Of a stretch of 64,000 nt of DNA, positions 1 through 9,568 are shown in pieces. The translations under genes and the position numbers were made by a program. The stretch lies in contig OV050030.1 in assembly GCA_920105625.2 (NCBI GenBank), forward strand, positions 428,078,240 to 428,142,239, read 5' to 3'. This stretch comes from Clusia tigrina. Its lineage: Eukaryota; Arthropoda; Insecta; Diptera; Clusiidae. The notes beneath the pieces are model-generated. The model was not told the origin of the DNA and made no database searches. It worked only from the letters and a program-made list of their open reading frames with translations. Each line of letters starts with the position of its first letter. Position 1 is the stretch's first letter.

Positions 1-345
1 AGGTATTCGCATTGTCATGGGAGTTTTGACTGGGCACTGTAGAGTAAGGAAACACCTACACAACATGAGACTCACCCACAATGACCTATGTAAGTTGTGT
101 AACGAAGGGGAGGAAACAGCTGATCATCTGCTTTGTCACTGTAATGGTCTCACCTGGACCCGGCTTCGCTACTTAGGTAACCATATCCTAGAACCGTCGG
201 TTTCGGTAACCATTTCCTAGAACCTTCAGATATTGCGGATAAATCTCTTAAAGAAATCTCTGAATTCGTAATGAATACCAGACTTGGGGAGTGAGTGTAA
301 ATATAGAGTGTGCCACAATAGGTCTATTTGGACGCAGTGACTTGG
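1..345 (+). mobile_element. LINE 3' end: RNase H tail/zinc-knuckle relic (family C)
   Basis: The frame at 17-220 carries the C-terminal end of ORF2 of an I/Jockey/R1-type LINE: LTGHCRVRKH followed by a knuckle with spacing C-x2-C-x8-H-x4-C (CKLCNEGEETADHLLCHC). A local duplication of about 30 bp near 180-230 (two versions of 'accat..cctagaacc') shifts the frame. The remaining tail then reads in another frame to a stop near 292. The following non-coding part (gccacaataggtc, about 310-330) resembles the 3' UTR of the minus-strand copy at 42240-42960, so the two belong together. The element continues left of the window. No promoter or intact ORF is visible; this is a dead fragment. The LINE knuckle assignment is firm, the clade name is not. 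Confidence 0.65.
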
Positions 346-669
346 TGACTAGTTCCTGCTCTGATTACGGTCTAATCTTTATATCTAGGGCCATGTCTGT
401 AAGCAGTCACCAGGATGAGCCTATTCAACACTAGTTTTTATACTTAATAGTATAATTTTATATTCCTTATACAAACTTTATCATATTGTGATTGAGAAGG
501 CATTTTCAGATCCGGTCATGAGCAGGTATAATGAGAACGACATTCCAAAAAACCTCCAATGAGAAAATTGGTTGGACTGATCTGGTCCCAGAATAATTTT
601 CTGATCCTACTTTGCATTAGTGCATTAGTAGCAGCCAAGCTCGAAGTCAAACGGAAATATCTGGCTGAC
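346..669. other. AT-rich spacer between two LINE relics
   Basis: No ORF of note, repeat or motif is recognised here. The sequence is AT-rich and may be remaining 3' UTR or decayed transposon DNA. Confidence 0.4.
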
Positions 670-1235
670 GCCTACAAATCCTGGGCTAACGAGGAATCCT
701 GAAACACGGCTAGACTAACTTGGGCAAGCATGGACAAAAACAGAACCAACCAACTTCTTCGACTTGATCGCGTATCACTGTCGACAACTGTGTCGGTTTT
801 GACCGGCCACTGCATAATGGGACAGCACGCAGAAAGACTGGGCCTACCCTCAAATGACTTTTGCCGAGGCTGTGGCTTCGAGGAGGAGGACGAGACGGTT
901 TTCCACCTCTTATGCCACTGCCCATCCTTGAGCAGAAGAAGAATTCGCACCTTTGGTGCCCCATTTCTTACAAGCCTGACAGAGCTGTCATCCATTAATA
1001 TTAGGGACATAGCCAGGTTCATCAAAGTATCAGGATGGTTTCCTGAAACATGACGGGGGAGTCGTGCCTTTCCAGGCGCTGTCCTTGCGCTGACTATCAC
1101 CATCCCAAGTATGGGAACCTTTTTAGTCAGTGCTTGAACGGCGCCACACCGTGGTATCACAATGGGCCATTATGTGTGCTCAAGTGTGCTTTTGGCAAAC
1201 TGGGCGGCCACTCCCATTGCATTAGTGATGGGCAC
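670..1235 (+). mobile_element. LINE 3' end: RNase H tail/zinc-knuckle relic with 3' UTR (family B)
   Basis: The frame at 730-1053 encodes the end of a LINE ORF2. VLTGHCIMGQHAERLGLP leads into a knuckle CRGC-x10-HLLCHC, then the usual CPSLSRRRIRTFG tail, and ends at a TGA at 1051-1053. The 3' UTR includes ccgtggtatcacaatgggcc (about 1150-1169) and ends near a gcggccactcc block. The same 3' UTR motifs recur at 6799-6863 and 38405-38500, and in reverse at 44806-44900, marking a family dispersed through this locus. Only the last part of ORF2 is present, as expected of a 5'-truncated LINE insertion. An overlapping minus-strand ORF here is a shadow. Confidence 0.7.
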
Positions 1236-2078
1236 TCTTTTTAGTGTGGGTATCTGACTTCGGTGTGGGTATCTCATTTCATAACATGAGGTGGTGCAAA
1301 GAGCCTCTTTAAATGACGTCACTTTGAGTAACATTCGCTGAGTTGAGCATTCAACTGAGTGTACTCGTAGTACCACCTCACTGACGATGAGGGTGTAATA
1401 GAACAATGATGCACCACAAATACTTCCTTCGGCTGTGCATGCGGGAAGTTGCATTTTGCTTTTGCTGCAGTTTGGCGAAGGCACTTCATGTCATGTTTAT
1501 ACTCCCAGCCATGTTCATTGCCTCCTTGACTGACTTGGAATGTTAAGTAGGAGTAATGAAACTTTTTCCAGGTGTTTGGATGCAACACTACTCCACTTGG
1601 ACTTGACTGGTGAAGCCAAATTGTATTGGGAGAAACACACTCGAAAGGGGATAGAATAATAATGAATTAAAACGTAGACGAAACTCTCTTCAATTATCCG
1701 CAGATACTCGTACCTCTCATTTAAACCCTATGAAAAATCAGCCTCAAATAAGTCCTTAAACCAAGTTGGACCATGGAATCGAGGGGCAAGGGGGTTGAGC
1801 CGACGAAAGCATCGTAGCGGCCACACAACATTTCCAGACCGGAGTGAAGATGGGCAACGGAAATGGATCGATGCTCCATAAAGTGGAAGCGGCCATGTTT
1901 GAACTCTTCTCGTGTTGGCTGTCACAAATCTTCGTTGGAAAGGATTAGAAGATGGGTCAGAAGTGTGGATTTCAGTATAAGTTCTCAATCTGTTTGTGTG
2001 TGTGTCTAGTTTGGACAACTAGGGAAAAAGCCAATGACGTTGGAGTAGAAGGTTACTCAGGAATCTTCTGTTCAAACT
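1236..2078. other. intergenic, nothing recognised
   Basis: Short open frames occur on both strands but none shows a known domain or motif. Two TACTCGTA octamers lie at 1362-1369 and 1705-1712. A decayed transposon origin is possible but not demonstrable. Confidence 0.4.
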
Positions 2079-2275
2079 CATAATTGAGGGTGAATTATTT
2101 TCAGAGAAAACAACTTACCTTGTATGGATAGTGAGAATCCTTACAAAGATCTGACCAAACCCATAATTGAAGGCGAACTATTCTTAGAGAAAACAGCTTA
2201 CCTTGTGTGGATATCGAGAGTCCTTAGAAAGGTTGTCTTGGACTCTCTTACAAAGGTTGTCTTGGACTCTCATTA
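2079..2275 (+). repeat. two nested tandem duplications (about 83 bp x2, 25 bp x2)
   Basis: A unit beginning cataattga at 2079 repeats at 2162 with scattered mismatches over about 70 bp (shared cores gagaaaac and agcttaccttgt). Just downstream a 25-bp unit containing aaggttgtcttggactct occurs twice back to back (about 2227-2275). Nothing indicates coding function. Confidence 0.75.
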
Positions 2276-2279
2276 TCCC

Positions 2280-4106
2280 TACCAAAGAAAGCCTCCTTAG
2301 TGGCTTCGGAGGAGAAACTAATCAGTTAATCTGTGGTACTATCTGTAAAGTTGTTATGTGTGAGATCACCGAATGAAAGGGACTACACAAAACTTTTCAG
2401 TGGGATTGAAGAATAGGAAATGGCCCGATAAGCGAGCGGTAGGAATGAGCAGCTAATGAACAGCAACGATGCTGCCTGCTACTGCTGAACAACTCTGAGG
2501 GCCATGTCGCAGTGGTTGTGCTTTAAACACTTGCAGAGTTCTCGAAAAATGCTTCCATTAAACCTGCTCGTATCAATGTCAGAGGCTGGAAACGAGTCGA
2601 CGGAAAGTGCGCTCAGCCGCCGCCGCCGCCGCTCGCGACATCAAACAAAATTAAGCAAGAATAATGCGCTACACGAAAGTGCACTATAAAAATTTCGGCG
2701 CTTTTCCGTTGGCACATCCTTGCGGTGTTGCTGCTTCTTGCGCCACGCGAAACGAACAACGCGAAAACTGTGCGAGCTGCCATCTGCGGAGCCTGAACGG
2801 ACGGAGGAAGGAACACACATCCTGCCGCTGACAGCGCGATGGTGGAAGTACAACAGTGCAGCGCTGACAACACCGCCAACAACCACAGCAGCAAGGAAAT
2901 AGACAAATTACCGCTGAGTGTCAGTGAAGAGCTGCGCAGAGCTTGATTTTTCATGTTTACGCCACGCTTAGATAAATGAGTTGATCCCCAGCACGCCAGT
3001 GAAAAATGGCACGAGCGCACAGAAGCAGAGCCTCCACTCCGAAAAGGGGACAGCTGCGCAAGTGGAAGGCCAACAAATGCGGCCAACGGATAACAGCCTC
3101 GAATTCCTTGCCCGTTGGAGCAGCAGGGTAATTAGCCGGCAGCTTCGTGGGACACTGCAGCGGAGCAGGCCGCCTGGCGGAGTGGGCGTTAATGCCCTCT
3201 GCGCTTGTCAATTAACTCGTTAAGTTGACTCTGCGGTTTGTTGTCATAAAGTTGACTGATTATACGCATTCGTCTGAGCACTCTTCTCCGCCCCCGGGCC
3301 CCTCTCAGCAGCCTTTGGCCCATGTGCTTTTGGTAGGATTGCGATTTTTGTGCTGCTTATTAAGCCATCTTCAGTGGCAGGGCGGGCGGTCCAGTTTTCA
3401 AACCCACCCACGCTCACGCCCCCTGCCACATCGCCGCATGCAAAACCAACTGTCCGCACGCACCCGGCAATCCATCATTCAATTAAACCCCAAGTCGCAT
3501 TTCTGTGAGACTTGTGCAGTGCCTCGCAAACGGAGTCGTAGGCGAGGACTTGTGTGAGTTTCTTTGTTTTAATGATGACGACACCCAATTGCCAGCTCCT
3601 TCGAGTGCTGGGCGAGATTTCGTGAGCCACAAATCACAAATAATGGCGACCTTTTGAGTTGCTTTTAATTGGCATTGATGAATGCAAAGAAAACGTGTCG
3701 CTTTTTCCTTGAAACTTGAATTGGTTAATCCTGTTGACGATTTCATAATGAGAGGAGTGGTGCGGTGCGGGAAGCATGCGGCCATGTCTTGTCCAAATTT
3801 GCCTCAGTGGGCTACTTTGTCGGTAATGGAACGGAGTAGTCGCAACGAACTATTTCCTATGGTTTTGATGATCCACGTGTAGGTATGGCAGGGTTCAAGC
3901 AGTGGTCAACACCCAGAGTCAAAAAGGACACTGTCGAAAACTATCACGTAACGAAGAAGAGCTGAAGTGAGTAACTGGATGGCAATAGTCACATGCCAGT
4001 GCCAGTTTAAGATCAGGAATAGGTTAAGGGAGCGACCTTTTTAAATCCTTAGAATGGGAGAAAACAGTGTTTCCACTTTCCCCGCCATAAGGGAGGGTTT
4101 AACGAG
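2280..4106. other. intergenic block, unique and regulatory-looking, no gene recognised
   Basis: Mixed-composition DNA with a short (CCG)n run near 2619-2634 and several homeodomain-core-like AATTA words. ORFs such as 2613-3086 minus and 3225-3557 plus have no recognisable domain and overlap on opposite strands, typical of stop-poor non-coding DNA. It reads like fly regulatory DNA, which is inference only. Confidence 0.35.
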
Positions 4107-4163
4107 ATGCGGAGAAGTTATGCGGAGAAGTGATGCGGAGGCGTCATGCCGAGGCGTGATGCC
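4107..4163 (+). repeat. 13-bp tandem repeat, about 4.4 copies
   Basis: Units start at 4107, 4120, 4133 and 4146, with a partial fifth at 4159. The first unit is atgcggagaagtt; later units drift to atgccgaggcgtg. The last unit runs straight into the left arm of the hairpin at 4158-4251. Confidence 0.85.
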
Positions 4164-4251
4164 AGAAGCTTGTTTTTGGATCAAGCTACTTAGAAGTAGG
4201 GTTACAGCGATACTTCTAAGTTACTTGATCCAAATACAAGCTTTTGGCATC
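4158..4251. repeat. near-perfect hairpin, 41-bp arms with 12-nt loop
   Basis: The left arm 4158-4198 and the reverse complement of the right arm 4211-4251 agree at 37 of 41 positions. One of the four differences would be a G:U pair in a + strand RNA. The loop is gggttacagcga (4199-4210). Size and pairing resemble an insect microRNA precursor, but a fold-back transposon remnant or a template-switch inverted duplication would look the same. No known microRNA is recognised in either arm. Confidence 0.85.
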
Positions 4252-6798
4252 AGGGATAAAGTTCGAGGGCTGTGATTGGCGCATACCTGGCAAGGACATG
4301 AACGCAGCGGTTCTTATGTGGTGCTCTCCGTGCCTGGAGCAGTGTCATCTGTGGCATCAGAGTAGGCCAAGACCTCATGAAAGAATGTAAACAGAAGTCA
4401 GAAACAGAAGCACTGTACCAACCTCCCACTCCCACCTTCATCTAACTGCGGAGTGGGGGTCCTTAAGCTGCACATTTAATATGGGCGGCGTTCTCGTTGA
4501 GCCTCTCGATTATCCTTTTAATAAACGCACTCAAATTGAAGTCAAATTTTAAGCCGAAACTCAGTCCCAGAAACCATACCAACACCACCTCCAACCAAAA
4601 CAACAACAACAACAACAACAACAAACCGCAGATAGCGATGAGAATTTGTGCAAATCTTTGCGTTGATTTATGGCGATGTATCTGCCAACTTTTCTTGCCA
4701 GCGCTGCTCGAGATGAACTCCACTCCTTTTTTTGGCGTTTTTGTTTTCAAATTTTCTCACACGCTCAAAGGATAAATGTGCGAAAAGCATTCTTATGTTG
4801 CACGTCCTTGCTGTGGAGGATTTTCGCTGCTGCTCCGCACCCTCCGCTCCGCTGCAGTCAACTCGCCACTGCTCCATTCTGTTGTGTGCGCATTTCGCTG
4901 TGACATTTGCGGCTTTGGCGCTTATTTACAAAAGCGCCAAAGTTGCTGATTGCGGGCGAGTGAGTCTCCTGGCATGGATGCGTATGTGTGTGTGTGTGTG
5001 GAGGGGGGCGTTTATGAGTCTCTGCGTGCGTGTGTCAGCTTGGGAAGCTTTTATAATGCTGGCCGCGCCAAGCGGCCGCGTCTTAGCGCAGCTCAAAGGA
5101 TGTCAGCAGACAATATCCTGTCGAATTTAGAAAAGTGATTTATGCGAGACTCATGTGTAGAATGCACAAAACCCCGCCAAGCCACCGAAGCACAGAAAAA
5201 CAGAGCGGCACAACAACAACAACCACAACAAAAACAAGCAACAAACGACAAAAAAGAACGAATAAATGCAGCGGGCGTGCGCAAATTGGATTTGGACGGC
5301 TTCAGCACCGCTAGTGGCTAAGTGGGAATGGCTGAGATTTCAAAAAGGACATGAAGTTTTCATTTCCCGAATATCAGGCCACCGGACGGCGCACACAGAC
5401 AGAGCTGCTTCCTGCCAAATGTGCACAGCAGTTCAGCTCCACCCACTTCTGTCGTTCTTAGGTCGCTTGTGGAGCACATACTCACACACACACACACACA
5501 CACACATACCCCCTTTCTGCGGATGATCGCGCTCACCTTTTTTTGTTTACCCACAAAATCTTCCATTAGGAATTCCTGCCTGGCCGCGCAGTTTCATACA
5601 AACAATTGTCAACGGCCCGCGGTGCAGTCGCGGGAAATGGCGTAGCAGAGCTAAGCAAACAAAGCACACATATTCATAGGCGGCTCGAACGGGCCCAGAG
5701 CAAAGCCAGTGGCCAGAAGCGTTCACCCTTAACTTGGGAAGCACTGCGGAGAACCCGAAAGCAGCGCGAGGCAGCAACAACGCGCAAATCAAACGAAATT
5801 CGTAAACAAACAAAGCACTCGAAATTCAACTATCGCGGCTTGAGAGGCGGCCGCCGGCCAAGCCAGTTCCAGCAATTAACACCCCGTGGGCCAAGCGGCC
5901 GAAAATGCCTTCGAAATGTGCTGAGGCTGAATTTGAACAGCCACAGCCAAAGCAGCACCACCAACAACAACAACAACAATGATGATCGTGTGTAGCACAG
6001 AAGTGAGATGTTGTCCACCGACTTTTATACTCGTATTTTTATTATTACGAATATTGCTTTTTATTGTTGTTGTTATGTTTTTGTTTTGTTAACAAATGCC
6101 ACCGAAGTATTCGAGTTGGCTGCGAGGCGCCCGTGGATCTGTGTCGCGTTTGTATCGATTTTCGATGACAAACTTGTTTGCCTTCTTCTCCACTTCCAAT
6201 TTGACTTTGTAATTAGCAGCGTTTCAGTTTCGGTTCCCGACACCCGCCTCTCTACACCACTCACTCTGCTCATTGGGACGCAGTTCACAGTTCCATGATG
6301 TTTCGTAAACTTCTCCGCAGACGCTTGCTGAGGAGTTGGACAGGACAGCTATCCCTTCCTTCAGAATTGTGTGTTGTGTCTCTCGGTGTGCAGGCTTGTT
6401 GCTTGCATCTCGGGGTGATATCTGTTGAACCCTTCCCCGAAGTTCGAGTATGCAGTACAATGGGCATCAATGCCTGAGTGCTTGGAGCCCTCCTTCTTCG
6501 GCGGCTCTGCGGCCTACCCCACTACCCCACTTCTATCTATCTTCTGTGCAACTGCGAGTAATTAATTCAACTACTTTGTGGACGTGCATTTCAGTTTAAA
6601 TACTCCTTTCTTCCTTTGATCAATGTCACATTGTTCAGTTCTATGCAATCATCTCCTCTCCAGTATGCCAAAAACAGAATCAAACTTTGTGATTTCTTTC
6701 AGCGCATGTTTTTGATAGGTATTTTCTGCGTGATACAGAATGAATCAATGAAGATGGAGTGGGATCAGAGAATATTCCCCGTTAGTAAGGGAAATTGA
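4252..6798. other. intergenic block with simple repeats, no gene recognised
   Basis: Contains (CAA)n at about 4602-4624, a (TG)n-like tract near 4987-5000, (CA)n at 5483-5506 and another CAA tract near 5959-5979. The 4500-6300 part has the look of unique fly regulatory DNA. ORFs on both strands (for example 5606-5995 plus and 4732-5130 plus) have no domain and arise partly from simple repeats. One TACTCGTA lies at 6028-6035. Confidence 0.35.
5483..5506. repeat. (CA)n microsatellite
   Basis: An uninterrupted CA dinucleotide run of about 12 units is directly visible. Confidence 0.95.
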
Positions 6799-6863
6799 CA
6801 CCGTGGTATCACAATGGGCCATTGGCAAACTAGGCTGCCACTGCTACCTACCTACCTACCTAA
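6799..6863 (+). mobile_element. LINE 3' UTR tail (family B)
   Basis: Starts with caccgtggtatcacaatggg, as in the 3' UTR of the relic at 670-1235. It then passes to ggctgccactgc and ends in a (CTAC)n run (about 6845-6861). No ORF part is kept, so this is an extreme 5' truncation or a solo tail. Confidence 0.6.
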
Positions 6864-8481
6864 AGGAAATCGATCTCTGCAATATGAGGCAAGTCTCATT
6901 ACGAGCACATTTGTGCCGCTGTTCCTGAGGTTTCTCATCTATGAAATGGGTAAGGGTTGTGATGGTGAATGAAATTATTATACCTACAAACGAAAACATC
7001 ACTCGAGTACCAGGGTCCTGATTCCTGATCGAAGAACTCGCCATGTTAAAAGCTCTTTTTGTATGTGAAACTTTGATAAGGTATTTTTCGTATGCCAAAA
7101 AGAACGTTTAACAGAAGGAGTCATTCCAGTCCACGTATCAAACGGAAGGGTATTTATGGTGTTGGGCAAATTCTGAGGTCCATGGACCTCGTGCCATGGC
7201 ACTATTTTTGTTATTATTTAAAATTATTTAATAACACAAACCTTCCATCAACTTGCCAGCTGTCGAGTCAACAATTCCACTCGCTTTAGTGGAGAAAAGC
7301 CATTCCATTTTCCAACCAAAGAAAATACTTGTCAGTGTTCGTTTCGGTGGACCCATTTAACTCGCCTTAGATCCAAAGTCCATTGCCTGATAACGATCGG
7401 TCGCAAGTCAAAATCGATCGGTGCCTAGTTCCCAGCAACAAAATCCAATAAGAGTGACGACTCCAACTCAGTCAATTCAGCTTTCAGTTGGGTACTAATC
7501 CCACACAATTTGCAAATGTCCATCTTTACACGAGCAGGATTGGTGGACACAGAGCAGCTAATATCAAGCTTACACCTTCAACTGATATGTGCATTTCCTT
7601 TCAGTACAAAAATGGTGGTCCTTGTTATTGTAATTACCAAAAAAATCAGAGTTTAATTATTATCTTACAATGAAGGAGCAGCACTAGCTGCCAGGGTCTC
7701 CAGCTCGTGGTGATCTCCTTACTATTATAGTAATTGATGTAATGCAGCCGGATAGACACTGCGATGCAGCCGGAGAGACACTGCGACACAAGTTGGAAGC
7801 TTTATACCTACTTGAAGGATTCACGGTGGAGTAAGATGACCGCAACTATCAACTTTTATGAATTACTTGAATTGATGACCAATTCGGATTCAAGCAGGAG
7901 CATGCGGTCTGTGAGAAGTGCGGTTGGAGATTCGGAAGCTCATAAATGATGCTTTGGACAATAAAACAGTTCGTTGTGTTGTGTTGCAGCAACGTTAATT
8001 CTTAAAAGGACTGTGCAGTTCGCTCCTCATGCACTTTCATTGGCATGTATTATATTATCATACCCACCACCACCAACCTATCATCAAAGAAATCAAGCAA
8101 GTGAAGACTTCCTTCTAATACAAAACAATAATACGCGTACTTATAGGACCTGAGCTGGATCCACAAAATGTCCTGTATTTATTTGGATGCTTCTACTGGA
8201 AATCTTGCTGCCTCTCAACCGCCACGGCACAAGTAACGTGTGAAACTTCCTTCGATAGAGATGCCCACCACATTATTCACAGTTTGTCATGGTGGGGCAC
8301 CACAGAAGGACACCCTAAGCAAGTAGCTTCATATTCACTCAAATAGTTATTTTCTCCCTTTTCCTCGACAGGCACACGGACTCTCGTTATGGCGCCCTCT
8401 GTGTTATTCCGAATGAATTAAGTTTCTACCAGAAGTCCAAGTGTGCAAATTCGATTTCGTTCCACAATTTGTTCCACATCA
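6864..8481. other. intergenic, nothing recognised
   Basis: Short ORFs on both strands (for example 6999-7202 minus) match no family I know. No repeat of note before the tandem array at 8482. Composition resembles the transposon-rich blocks of the window rather than the regulatory-looking ones. Confidence 0.35.
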
Positions 8482-8577
8482 ATGGTGATGTTCCACACTA
8501 TTTCGATGGTGATGCTCCACACTATTTCGTTGGTGATGTTCCACACTCTTCCGATGGTGATGTTCCACGCTACTGCG
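8482..8577 (+). repeat. 24-bp tandem repeat, 4 copies
   Basis: Four 24-bp units start at 8482, 8506, 8530 and 8554, each beginning (a/t)tggtgatg and ending in a ccg/tcg-type trinucleotide. In the frame of the ORF at 8469-8693 the unit translates to an eight-residue repeat of the form DGDVPHYF. The unit length is a multiple of three and the frame stays open past the array, but no start, domain or splice context supports a real gene. Confidence 0.9.
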
Positions 8578-8758
8578 AACATAACATTAGCGAGGACAGC
8601 AATCACGCCACGTTACTATATATGCCAGCAGATGGCGCCAACATGGATTCAAAAATCAATGGGAATATAGTTGAAGAATATAGTAAAAAGTAAGTTGCCA
8701 CGCCTCCAGAACAAGGTGTAACTTTAAAATATTTAATTATTTCATATAAAGTGAGTGA

Positions 8759-9085
8759 GAGTTATCGAAGGATTCGGAGCAAATTCATCTGTTCCACCGG
8801 TGCGTGGCGGGTACGGCAAACATGAACTGCGAGGAAGGACAATTAACAATTGATCCCAGCCATCCTGCCTTGCAAACTGACCGATCAAATCCAATAGAAA
8901 TAAAGGACATTATAAAAAAAATACTCCACGGCAGAATTCCAAGCAAGGATCTTATAGAGAAGGGGTTTAAACTAAAAGATTGATGATGACTTGAAAAAAG
9001 GAAGCGTGCGGGAGCGGTCAGTGACGACTTATTTTAATGAAAATTCCTCAAATATTCCTAGCACAAACTCTGCTCTTGCATAGCT
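8759..9085 (+). pseudogene. possible decayed coding fragment of unknown family
   Basis: From 8759 a frame stays open to a TGA at 8981-8983. With the ATG at 8822 it gives a 53-residue peptide of protein-like composition (MNCEEGQLTIDPSHP... then IKDIIKKILHGRIPSKDLIE). After the stop, a frame shifted by one base continues in similar style for about 35 codons (IDDDLKKGSVRERS...). The shift falls in a gattgatgatgac stretch prone to slippage. No family is recognised. It may be a relic of a gene or transposon ORF, or chance. Confidence 0.25.
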
Positions 9086-9115
9086 CACGTTCCTTGATTT
9101 CTTTATCCTAGCAAT

Positions 9116-9568
9116 TTGCCAAAGGAACCGATTCGCGCCTCCAAACTGGCCGCTGGAAAAACAACCACTCTGAAAAATGCATTAAGTAGCGAACTGCCGA
9201 CAAATAGCGAAATGCAATTAGAGAGCAAAATTTCCATTAGCGCACTGACCGCAAGGACTCCAACCGGAGCCGGTCATTCTAAGAGTCAGCCGCGTCAGCA
9301 GCTTCAGCAAATGAACTGCACCTGCAACGAAATTGAAACCACAAACTCAATCGGCAGCAGGCAGTTGGGAGGCCCCAGGGGGTGCCACCAATTCCGCTGC
9401 AAGGACACCGGGATGCCGAACAGAAGCGAGCAGGCGGACACAGCAATTGAAATGGGTCACATCAGTGCGCCTCAACTGCAGCGAGCCGACTTACAGAATT
9501 ACATAATTGTTTACATTAGGAAGGGGGAACCGCTTCCCGTGGGACCTCTGCGGCTGCAGCGGCATTAG
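9116..9568 (+). other. 150-codon open frame without recognised domain
   Basis: The frame reads without stops through Ser/Thr/Gln-rich sequence and shows no domain. No convincing start context, splice signals or homologue is visible. It lies in a block that otherwise looks regulatory. A chance ORF is the more likely explanation. Confidence 0.15.
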
